From the NCBI GenBank assembly GCA_947625425.1, contig CANQOH010000055.1, positions 1-6,221 of the forward strand: a stretch of DNA of 6,221 nt, read 5' to 3'. The stretch comes from an uncultured Bacilli bacterium (GTDB lineage: Bacteria; Bacillota_I; Bacilli_A; RF39; UBA660). The notes beneath the pieces were generated by a model. The model had not been told where the DNA came from. It saw nothing but the letters and a program-made list of their open reading frames with translations, and ran no database searches. The position numbers were made by a program, and so were the translations under genes. This document shows, piece after piece, positions 1 to 4,748 of this stretch (the first letter of the stretch is position 1; each line of letters starts with the position of its first letter).

Positions 1-117
1 AACAAAAAAAATTAACTCAATTATCTTGAATTAATTTTTATAATTTTTTTGTTTCACATCATTTACAAAGATACAAAGCAATATAAATATAACAAATATT
101 ATAAAAAAAATTAAAAA
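1..117. other. AT-rich non-coding left edge
   Basis: This stretch is almost entirely A and T, with several poly-A and poly-T runs, and holds no open reading frame with an SD site. The A-rich part at about 106-124 reads as a U-rich tail on the minus strand and forms the end of the small-RNA candidate next to it. A minus-strand gene may lie beyond the left edge, but nothing of it is visible here. Confidence 0.6.
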
Positions 118-217
118 ATAAAAATGAGTTTTCCCCTGACTAAAGAATTTCACAAGTCAAGCTTGCTGGTTTGAATTACTCTCACCCTTTAGTAACTCAG
201 CGAACTACTCACTCACT
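118..217 (-). ncRNA. candidate structured small RNA with intrinsic terminator
   Basis: Read on the minus strand, this region folds into one long irregular hairpin. The outer helix is TGAGTT (199-194) with AACTCA (130-125). It continues directly on the 5' side into ACTAAAG (193-187), which pairs with CTTTAGT (145-139) across an 8-nt 3' bulge, CAGGGGAA. Inside are an 11/3-nt internal loop, TTCA/TGAA (175-172 with 152-149), a 6-nt bulge AACCAG, and CAAG/CTTG (165-162 with 156-153) closed by the loop CTTGA. The outer helix is followed by TTTTTATTTTTTAA, so it doubles as a terminator. A promoter at 224-252 would start the RNA near 217, giving about 100 nt. No open frame with an SD lies inside. It matches no riboswitch, tRNA, SRP or 6S consensus I can recall. 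It could be a stand-alone sRNA or an attenuator leader for a gene left of the window. The structure is read by eye and not energy-scored. Confidence 0.55.
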
Positions 218-223
218 AATAAA

Positions 224-252
224 ATATTATCTAAAAATAATGCCTATGTCAA
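224..252 (-). promoter_or_regulatory. sigma-A type promoter of the small RNA
   Basis: On the minus strand there is a perfect TTGACA at 252-247, then 17 bp, then TAATAT at 229-224. An alternative -10, GATAAT (231-226), has a 15-bp spacer. The predicted start at about 217 lies just upstream of the structured RNA. The terminator at 281-305 separates this promoter from the surface-protein gene, so it should act independently of that gene. Confidence 0.6.
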
Positions 253-280
253 TATAAGTATATAAAAATATTAACAAACT

Positions 281-305
281 AAAAACGAAGTATCAACTTC
301 GTTTT
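281..305 (-). terminator. rho-independent terminator of the first surface-protein gene
   Basis: This is a perfect 9-bp stem, AAAACGAAG paired with CTTCGTTTT (305-297 with 290-282 on the minus strand), with the 6-nt loop TTGATA and a short T run. It starts 3 nt after the stop codon of the minus-strand surface gene. The same AAAACGAAG/CTTCGTTTT stem terminates the second surface gene, with a different loop. Confidence 0.85.
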
Positions 306-307
306 CA

Positions 308-1243
308 CTAATTATTTCTTAGTTTTTTAATTGAAATAACACTAGCACCAACAGCACTTAATGCTAAACCAACATATGTTAATCCAGCATCGAATGTATT
401 AGGAGCTTGTTCACCAGGTTTATTAGTATCAGTTGTTGTACTACCAGGTTTAACAGGTTCATCACCTTTTACAACTAGGTTAGCTATAGCAGTTGTAATT
501 GCTTTAGTTAATGCTCTAACATCGCCTTGATTATTTTTAGTTAAATCTTTACCAAATGCTTCAGCATCTTCAATAGCTTCTTCTAATGCTTTTACAGATT
601 CAGCTGTATATTTAGAAGTATCTATTCCTTTAGCAACAGCAACAGCACCTTCTAAGTCACTATAGATATCAGACATAACTTCAGCTACTTCAGCTTGATA
701 AGCAGCATTATTCCATTCAACTTTTTGATTAGTATCATAATCTTTTGATTGAAGAGTTATATTATTTGGAACAATAATAATAGTTATAGTTTGTTTAGCA
801 GTTTCTCCATTGCTACCCTTCCATAAAATTTCATAAGTAAATACTAAGTTTTGAGCTGCATCAGTAGCACTTTTTAATTCTTCAGCATTAAAACCAATAT
901 AATCAACAATATCACCATTTACTGATGAATCTTGTGGATCAGGCACTCCATTAAAAGTAACAAGATAACTTGAAGCGCCAGTAGCAGAAGCAACCTTTAT
1001 GCCAACCCATGCATAACCAGCAGTACGATTATCACTATTACTATCAAGAATTCTAAAAGTAGCACTATCACAAGTAATAGTAGCATTACTATTATCAGTA
1101 CTATCAGCTATGCAACTACCACCCTGTAGAGTATCATGTTGAGTGTTATCAGAAACTGTTCCAAGAGTAATAGCAGCATGAACTCTAGGCATTACAACCA
1201 CAGCTGAAATAAGCATTAAAACTAATAATAATTTTTTCTTCAT
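308..1243 (-). CDS. secreted cell-wall surface protein with FIVAR-like domain and sortase-type anchor
   Basis: Predicted 311-residue exported protein. Residues 1-23 form a signal peptide (MKKK, then a hydrophobic core ending near VHA). Residues 24 to about 165 look like a beta-rich extracellular domain with a single cysteine pair (C44, C58) that could form a disulfide. Residues about 180-258 are helical; 208-258 (from DTSKYTAES to AIANLVV) resemble the FIVAR repeat of Gram-positive surface proteins. A Pro/Thr/Gly linker (about 261-279) leads to APNTF (280-284), a hydrophobic segment (286-305) and the tail KKLRNN: the three-part layout of a sortase substrate with a non-LPXTG motif. I chose the ATG at 1243 over an in-frame ATG at 1258 because GGGAGG (1256-1251) lies 7 nt upstream of it and would otherwise be translated. 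The ligand is unknown; adhesion or envelope interaction is inferred from the architecture only. The promoter carries a G9 tract, so expression may switch on and off. Confidence 0.85.
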   Translation of the reverse strand: MKKKLLLVLMLISAVVVMPRVHAAITLGTVSDNTQHDTLQGGSCIADSTDNSNATITCDSATFRILDSNSDNRTAGYAWVGIKVASATGASSYLVTFNGVPDPQDSSVNGDIVDYIGFNAEELKSATDAAQNLVFTYEILWKGSNGETAKQTITIIIVPNNITLQSKDYDTNQKVEWNNAAYQAEVAEVMSDIYSDLEGAVAVAKGIDTSKYTAESVKALEEAIEDAEAFGKDLTKNNQGDVRALTKAITTAIANLVVKGDEPVKPGSTTTDTNKPGEQAPNTFDAGLTYVGLALSAVGASVISIKKLRNN

Positions 1244-1249
1244 TTTAAT

Positions 1250-1256
1250 TCCTCCC
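1250..1256 (-). promoter_or_regulatory. ribosome binding site that decides the start at 1243
   Basis: GGGAGGA on the minus strand lies 6-7 nt before the ATG at 1243. An upstream in-frame ATG (1258) overlaps this site and has no good SD of its own, so the shorter form beginning MKKKLLL is preferred. That form also gives a normal signal peptide. Confidence 0.85.
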
Positions 1257-1277
1257 ATTTCATTATTTATTAATAAG

Positions 1278-1308
1278 ATTATACCCCCCCCCGGTCAACT
1301 TCTGTCAA
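1278..1308 (-). promoter_or_regulatory. promoter of the surface gene with a poly-G spacer (putative phase-variable promoter)
   Basis: On the minus strand a perfect -35 TTGACA (1308-1303) and a perfect -10 TATAAT (1283-1278) are separated by 19 bp. The last nine spacer bases are all G. A second -35-like TTGACC (1298-1293) abuts the G run but would leave only a 9-bp spacer. The optimum spacer is about 17 bp, so loss of two G residues would give an ideal promoter, and further gain or loss should weaken it. Spacer homopolymers of this kind control on/off switching in, for example, Neisseria porA and opc. Switching here is inferred from layout, not observed. Confidence 0.75.
1284..1292 (-). repeat. 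G9 homopolymer tract (C9 on the plus strand)
   Basis: Nine consecutive G residues on the minus strand fill the promoter spacer immediately upstream of TATAAT. In a genome this AT-rich, a G9 run is unexpected by chance. Such runs are prone to slipped-strand length change and also to sequencing error, so the exact length should be treated with care. Confidence 0.9.
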
Positions 1309-1325
1309 CTGTTAATAACTTCTGT
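1297..1325. repeat. two 9-bp direct repeats spaced 20 bp, overlapping the -35
   Basis: AACTTCTGT occurs at 1297-1305 and again at 1317-1325, exactly 20 bp apart start to start (about two helical turns). The first copy overlaps the TTGACA of the surface-gene promoter and the second lies just upstream. GTCAACT is also repeated within the interval. The spacing suits a dimeric regulator, but no specific factor can be named. Confidence 0.45.
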
Positions 1326-1350
1326 AATTGGGGGCGGTAAATTATTTATT

Positions 1351-1383
1351 TAAATGCACTTTTCTATTTCCCACGTGCATTTA
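1351..1383. repeat. 9-bp inverted repeat TAAATGCAC / GTGCATTTA
   Basis: Perfect 9-bp arms (1351-1359 and 1375-1383) are separated by 15 nt. On the plus strand the second arm is followed by CTTTTTAAATTTTTTC. It could therefore be a weak terminator shielding the IS from outside transcription, or an operator. A further GTGCATTTA copy sits at 2945-2953 beyond the IS, so it could alternatively mark a wider element boundary. Confidence 0.4.
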
Positions 1384-1415
1384 CTTTTTAAATTTTTTCT
1401 TTATGTTATAATTAT

Positions 1416-1435
1416 TTATTGTTTGTTCGCCTTAT
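1416..1435 (+). repeat. left terminal inverted repeat of the IS
   Basis: The core TGTTCGCCTTAT (1424-1435) is an exact reverse complement of 2735-2746. Five of the eight outer positions also match. It ends 3 nt before the transposase SD. Confidence 0.7.
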
Positions 1436-1452
1436 TTTAAGGAGGTACTTTT

Positions 1453-2727
1453 TTGAAAACTTTTGCTAACAAACATCTTTCTTTAGAAAACAGAAAAACT
1501 ATTGAAAGTCTTTTAAATAATAATGTAAACTTTTCACATATTGCTAATGTTATTGGTAAACATAGAACAACAATTGCTAGAGAAGTTTATACTCATAGAG
1601 TCATGAAAGAACCAAGAAGATTTAATCGAGGTTTTTCTGATTGTATATTTCATAATAATTGTGCTGATAAAACTTATCCTGTTTGTAGAATAAAATGCAA
1701 CAATTATAAAGAATCTTTCTGTAAGAAAACACTTAAAGCTCCATATGTATGTAATGGATGTTTTAAAAAACAGAATTGTTTTAAAAGAAGATTCTTTTAC
1801 GACTATTCTATTGCACAAAATGAATATAATGAGTTGCTTATTGATTCTAGGAATTCTATACATCTTACTAAATCTCAAATTAATGATATTAATTCGGTTA
1901 TTAAACCATTAATAGCAAATAAGAATCAAAGTGTTAATCAAGTTTTTATTTCTCATCCAGAAATTCTTAACATGTCTAAAACAACCTTTTATAAGTATGT
2001 AGATAGTGGCCTTATTGATATTAAAAATATTGATTTACAAAGAAAAGTTAAACTCAAATACAAAAAAATTAAAGATATAAGAATTAAACGTGATCCTCAA
2101 GTTAAAGAAGGAATAACATACAAGGACTTTTTAAAATATATTTCTGAAAATCCAGATGCTTCGATTGTTGAAATGGATACTGTTATTGGTACTTCAGGTA
2201 GTAAAGGTGGTAAATGTATGCTTACTTTACTTTTTAGAAGTTCAAAACTTATGTTAATTTTTTTATTACCTTATAAGAAAACAACTTATGTTACTGAGGC
2301 ATTTATATATATTAAAAGTGTTTTAGGTATTGAATGTTTTAAAAATTTATTTGAAGTTATTTTAACCGATAATGGTTCTGAATTTCTTGATCCATTAAGT
2401 ATAGAAGTAGACTTTGAAACTGGAGAAAAAATATCTAACCTATTCTATTGTGATTCCAATTGTTCTTGGCAAAAAGGAACTATAGAAAAGAATCATGAAT
2501 ACATTAGATATGTACTTCCAAAAGGAACTTCATTTGCTAATTTAACGCAAGAAGATTGTAATATATTAGCAAGTAATATTAATAATGTTCCAAGAAATTC
2601 GTTAAATAAAAAAACACCCTATGAAGTGTTTGTATTCTTAAACGATAAAAATATTCTTGATAAACTTAGGATTACTTATATAAACCCAGAAGAAGTAAAC
2701 CTAACAAAGGATATTTTTAACAAATAA
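1453..2727 (+). CDS. IS30-family transposase (DDE recombinase)
   Basis: Predicted 424-residue transposase catalysing IS excision and insertion. Residues about 5-50 form the IS30-type N-terminal helix-turn-helix (LSLENRKTIESLL through IGKHRTTIAREV), which would bind the terminal repeats. A cysteine-rich segment (C64, C70, C78, C82, C90, C100, C103, C109) looks like a zinc-binding insert. The C-terminal RNase H-like integrase core supplies the likely catalytic triad: D242 in VEMDTVIG, D306 in ILTDNGSEF and E345 in KGTIEKNHEYIR. The gap between the last two is 38 residues, slightly above the 33 of IS30 itself. The start is a TTG with AAGGAGGT (1439-1446) 6 nt upstream. The frame is intact with all three acidic residues, so the element may still be active. 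Neighbouring genes are unrelated cargo-free host DNA. Confidence 0.93.
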   Translation: MKTFANKHLSLENRKTIESLLNNNVNFSHIANVIGKHRTTIAREVYTHRVMKEPRRFNRGFSDCIFHNNCADKTYPVCRIKCNNYKESFCKKTLKAPYVCNGCFKKQNCFKRRFFYDYSIAQNEYNELLIDSRNSIHLTKSQINDINSVIKPLIANKNQSVNQVFISHPEILNMSKTTFYKYVDSGLIDIKNIDLQRKVKLKYKKIKDIRIKRDPQVKEGITYKDFLKYISENPDASIVEMDTVIGTSGSKGGKCMLTLLFRSSKLMLIFLLPYKKTTYVTEAFIYIKSVLGIECFKNLFEVILTDNGSEFLDPLSIEVDFETGEKISNLFYCDSNCSWQKGTIEKNHEYIRYVLPKGTSFANLTQEDCNILASNINNVPRNSLNKKTPYEVFVFLNDKNILDKLRITYINPEEVNLTKDIFNK

Positions 2728-2734
2728 ACAAATC

Positions 2735-2754
2735 ATAAGGCGAACAGACGAAAA
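2735..2754 (+). repeat. right terminal inverted repeat of the IS
   Basis: ATAAGGCGAACA (2735-2746) is the exact complement of the left-end core. It starts 7 nt after the transposase stop codon. Its outer part is also the first arm of a longer hairpin (2747-2820). Confidence 0.7.
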
Positions 2755-2820
2755 GAATATAATAAACGAGAAGTTAGTTTTAAAAATTTTTTTAAAATAC
2801 ACATTTCTCGTGTTTTCGTC
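2747..2820. repeat. nested inverted repeats at the right IS boundary
   Basis: Three successive paired arms share one axis: GACGAAAA (2747-2754) with TTTTCGTC (2813-2820), ACGAGAA (2766-2772) with TTCTCGT (2805-2811), and TTTTAAA (2778-2784) with TTTAAAA (2791-2797). The outer arms are separated by unequal spacers. No T run follows, so this is not an obvious terminator. It may be a cruciform-prone insertion target, or part of the IS end. Confidence 0.45.
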
Positions 2821-3170
2821 ATGATTAAATATAATATAAAATCGCAAAAAAATCAATAAAATCGAGAGAAACCAATTAATAAAAGATAGAAAATCACTAC
2901 AAAAATGATGCATTTAGTTATTTAAATAAAATTAAAATAAAAAGGTGCATTTACCTCTAAACTTAACGGTGTACTTCACCCAAAATTGACAATAAAATTT
3001 CACTTACAATAAATATAATCAAGCAACTTATTAACATCCATATACTTAAATAGTACTATACCCACCTCCCACCCCTACAGATAAAACCAACAATCAATAA
3101 TATTTATTATTCCTCACCCACAAAACTAAACGCGGCATAAAAAAACTACATGTTATTACTTCAAAGGGAC
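2821..3170. other. non-coding spacer between the IS and the second surface gene
   Basis: I see no credible gene on either strand; the frames are short and lack SD sites. Contents include a GTGCATTTAC motif at 2945-2954 and a TTGACA at 2986-2991. The TATAAT at 3014-3019 is badly spaced from it (22 bp). A markedly G-poor, C-rich plus strand runs from about 3020 to 3130. The DNA could be left over from an older upstream region split by the IS. Confidence 0.5.
3061..3075 (-). other. G-quadruplex candidate
   Basis: On the minus strand the bases read GGGGTGGGAGGTGGG: four G runs of 4, 3, 2 and 3 with single-base loops. This satisfies a two-tetrad quadruplex, or a three-tetrad one with a vacancy. 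It lies about 100 bp upstream of the repeated leader of the second surface gene. Folding is predicted from sequence only. Confidence 0.45.
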
Positions 3171-3187
3171 GTTTACCCCCTTAATAA

Positions 3188-3193
3188 TATAAT
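3188..3193 (+). promoter_or_regulatory. probable -10 box of the second surface gene
   Basis: A perfect TATAAT lies inside the conserved leader repeat, placing a start near 3200 and a 5' UTR of roughly 55 nt. No good -35 lies 16-18 bp upstream; the nearest candidate, TTTACC (3172-3177), is too close. The preserved ACCCCC run just upstream may instead bind an activator. The same box is at 6161-6166 in copy 2. Confidence 0.5.
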
Positions 3194-3215
3194 TAACTAT
3201 AGAAAGGAGATTAAT

Positions 3216-3239
3216 TTGTTTAAAAGCAAACAATTTTAA
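3216..3239 (+). CDS. possible leader peptide MFKSKQF (micro-ORF)
   Basis: A TTG start 6 nt after AGAAAGGAG (3201-3209), a nine-base match to the anti-SD complement, opens seven codons (MFKSKQF) ended by TAA at 3237-3239. The SD of the beta-helix gene begins within 2 nt of that stop. The inverted repeat TTGTTT/AAACAA (3216-3221 with 3228-3233) places the start codon in a 6-bp hairpin with a 6-nt loop. Ribosomes on the leader would open the hairpin and end next to the main SD. Such an arrangement fits translational coupling or attenuation. The micro-ORF is repeated without change at 6189-6212. It could instead be only a structured UTR; translation is not shown. Confidence 0.45.
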   Translation: MFKSKQF

Positions 3240-3240
3240 G

Positions 3241-3251
3241 AAAGGGAGAGG
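3241..3251 (+). promoter_or_regulatory. ribosome binding site of the second surface gene
   Basis: AAAGGGAGAGG precedes the ATG at 3257 by 5-8 nt, depending on which purine run pairs. It lies directly after the micro-ORF stop codon. Confidence 0.8.
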
Positions 3252-3256
3252 ATATT

Positions 3257-4645
3257 ATGAAAAATTTAAAATTATTTGTATTCGCACTTTGTGCTGTACT
3301 TTTATCCGTTGTTACTGTTAATGCTGCTAGTACACAAACATGTAATAAACCAGGTGAAACAACTGCTAATTTACCTGCATGTGTTGCTACTGTTAATGGT
3401 ACTGGTTTTGCCAAAATGCTTGATGCATGGAACGAAGTTGAAACTAAAGGTGGAACTATTGAAGTCTTAAATAATAATGTTTTATCTTTTAGTGCAGCTC
3501 ACACATTAAGTAAAAATATTACTATTGTTGCTAATGGTAACAAAGTTGAATTTAAAGCTGGTATGGTTGTAGCTGATAAAGGTAGTTTAACTATTACAAA
3601 TGCTAATTTAGATCTTACAAAAGCTGTTGAAGTTTTAAAAGGTGGTAATTTAGCACTAAATAATGTTGTTGTTACTGCTACTGAAAACGTTGTTAAAAAT
3701 AGTGGTACTACTGTTGTTTCTGGTGGTAAAGTTACTGCAAATACTACAAACTATTCAGCATTTATTAACTTTGGAACATTAGAATTAAATAGTTTAACAA
3801 GAGTTGACGCTGACTACAATTTATTAGTTGCTAAAAATGGTAGTACAACTACTATTAATGGCGGTAAATATTTTGTTGGAACTTTAGTTGTTGCAAATGA
3901 ATCTCAAGTAGAAGCTGATGAAAGACATAACGTTACTGGAACAACTCCAGCTAAAGTTACTTTCAAGAATGGTGAATTTACAACTAGTAAAACTACTGAT
4001 TTACAAAATGGTGTAGTTGTTACAGTTGAAAATGGTACATATAAAGCTGACAAAGGTTTATTTAATGTAACTAATACTTCTAGCTTAACTGTTAATGGTG
4101 GAAGTATGGAAACAACTGATGGCAATGTAGTAGTTGTTGCTGCTGGCTCAAAAGCTAAATTATCTATTACAGGAGGAACACTTGTTTCTAAAACTTCTGC
4201 TGCTGTATTAAGTCTTCAATCTACAGATGCTACTTATGCTATAAGTGGTGGTATATTCGAAACTAAGGGTGCTGAAGATGCTCCTGCTATGTGGATTAAT
4301 GGTACTACAACTGATGATAAAGGAACTATTAAAGTTGCTAAGGCTTACCAAGGTATCTTAACTGGTGGTAAATATTTAAATAAGATTATCGTTAAAATTG
4401 CAGGACCTAATGGTGGAACTTATGATTTAACTAATCAATTAGTTGCTGAGGATTATGTTGTTAAAGCTGAAGATCCTTACAAAGTAGTAGTTTCTACTAA
4501 AGTTGCTGAAGAAACAAGTAAACCTGGTGCTAAACCTGGAGAAGAAGCTCCTAATACTTTCGATGCTGGTCTAGTTTATATGGGATTAGCTCTAAGTGCT
4601 ATTGGTGCATCTGTCGTTTCAGTAAGAAAATTAAGAAATAACTAA
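3257..4645 (+). CDS. secreted beta-helix surface protein with sortase-type anchor
   Basis: Predicted 462-residue exported protein. Residues 1-23 are a signal peptide (KNLK, hydrophobic core, cleavage near VNA). The mature N-terminus has one cysteine pair (C29, C42), followed by FAKMLDAWNEVETKGGTIEVL (about 51-71), which resembles the first turn of right-handed beta-helix proteins. Residues about 85-375 are short Val/Thr/Asn-rich strands with recurring turn motifs: TTINGGKY (about 198-205), LTVNGGSM (277-284), LSITGGTL (302-309), YAISGGIF (327-334) and GILTGGKY (366-373), typical of a parallel beta-solenoid adhesin. No polysaccharide-lyase catalytic motif is evident. A linker with two KPG motifs (about 415-430) leads to APNTF (431-435), a hydrophobic segment (437-456) and the tail RKLRNN. 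The last 32 residues nearly match those of the minus-strand surface protein, while the rest is unrelated. The role is probably adhesion or envelope structure (inferred). It lies under the 78-bp leader repeat and ends in its own terminator. Confidence 0.85.
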   Translation: MKNLKLFVFALCAVLLSVVTVNAASTQTCNKPGETTANLPACVATVNGTGFAKMLDAWNEVETKGGTIEVLNNNVLSFSAAHTLSKNITIVANGNKVEFKAGMVVADKGSLTITNANLDLTKAVEVLKGGNLALNNVVVTATENVVKNSGTTVVSGGKVTANTTNYSAFINFGTLELNSLTRVDADYNLLVAKNGSTTTINGGKYFVGTLVVANESQVEADERHNVTGTTPAKVTFKNGEFTTSKTTDLQNGVVVTVENGTYKADKGLFNVTNTSSLTVNGGSMETTDGNVVVVAAGSKAKLSITGGTLVSKTSAAVLSLQSTDATYAISGGIFETKGAEDAPAMWINGTTTDDKGTIKVAKAYQGILTGGKYLNKIIVKIAGPNGGTYDLTNQLVAEDYVVKAEDPYKVVVSTKVAEETSKPGAKPGEEAPNTFDAGLVYMGLALSAIGASVVSVRKLRNN

Positions 4646-4658
4646 TTAATCTTAAAAT

Positions 4659-4691
4659 AAAAACGAAGTTAAATTAAAACTTCGTTTTTTT
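4659..4691 (+). terminator. rho-independent terminator of the beta-helix gene
   Basis: A 10-bp stem (4659-4668 with 4680-4689, core AAAACGAAG/CTTCGTTTT) with an 11-nt AT loop runs into seven T residues. Its core matches that of the terminator at 281-305, so the two surface genes share their 3' ends as well as their C-terminal anchors. Confidence 0.88.
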
Positions 4692-4702
4692 ATTTTTATT
4701 TC

Positions 4703-4742
4703 TATGACGAAATTCTTTGCATTTACAAAAAAATTCGTCATA
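4703..4742. promoter_or_regulatory. palindrome TATGACGAA / TTCGTCATA upstream of the ATPase promoter
   Basis: Perfect 9-bp arms (4703-4711 and 4734-4742) are separated by 22 nt, and the right arm ends 6 nt before the -35 of the ATPase gene. No T run follows, so it is not a standard terminator. An operator or a local cruciform is more likely. The spacer contains TTGCATTTAC, akin to motifs at 1375 and 2945. Confidence 0.4.
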
Positions 4743-4748
4743 ACAATA

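Larger units (their letters stand above)
1416..2754 (+). mobile_element. IS30-family insertion sequence, apparently complete
   Basis: The element is about 1.3 kb: one transposase gene tightly flanked by imperfect terminal inverted repeats. These are 1416-1435 and 2735-2754, with 17 of 20 positions matching and an uninterrupted 12-bp core, TGTTCGCCTTAT / ATAAGGCGAACA. The tight fit of IRs around a single ORF is normal for IS30-type elements. I found no convincing 2-3 bp target duplication for any choice of ends, so the exact borders are uncertain by a few bases. The element sits in the intergenic space upstream of the first surface gene's promoter and does not interrupt any visible gene. Confidence 0.75.
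3171..3248 (+). repeat. 78-bp direct repeat, copy 1 (surface-gene leader)
   Basis: This 78-bp block is identical, base for base, to 6144-6221 at the window's right edge, 2,973 bp away. It starts GTTTACCCCC, then carries a TATAAT box, the SD AGAAAGGAG, a possible micro-ORF and the first part of the next SD (AAAGGGAG). Upstream of it the two copies diverge at once. The true downstream limit is unknown because copy 2 is cut off by the window end. Confidence 0.95.

Noticed and set aside
153..205. Possible tRNA because of a TTTGAAT loop-like string
   Set aside because: The flanking bases do not form a T arm, and there is no acceptor or anticodon stem on either strand.
1244..1258. Upstream ATG giving a protein five residues longer (starting MGGIK)
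   Set aside because: The codons in between are the SD itself (GGGAGGA) for the ATG at 1243, and the shorter start gives a standard signal peptide.
1534..1878. 114-codon open frame on the minus strand inside the transposase
   Set aside because: It is antisense to a clearly functional IS30 transposase, has no good SD, and its composition reflects the complement of an AT-rich coding sequence.
2701..2913. 70-codon minus-strand frame downstream of the transposase
   Set aside because: It runs through the IS right end and a hairpin, has low-complexity Phe/Ile-rich content and no convincing SD.
2986..3019. TTGACA followed by TATAAT as a promoter
   Set aside because: The spacer is 22 bp, or 13 bp to the nearer TACAAT; both lie outside the working range, and no gene follows directly.
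3904..4125. 73-codon minus-strand frame within the beta-helix gene
   Set aside because: It is a shadow of the repetitive Val/Thr codons of the real gene and has no SD or family resemblance.
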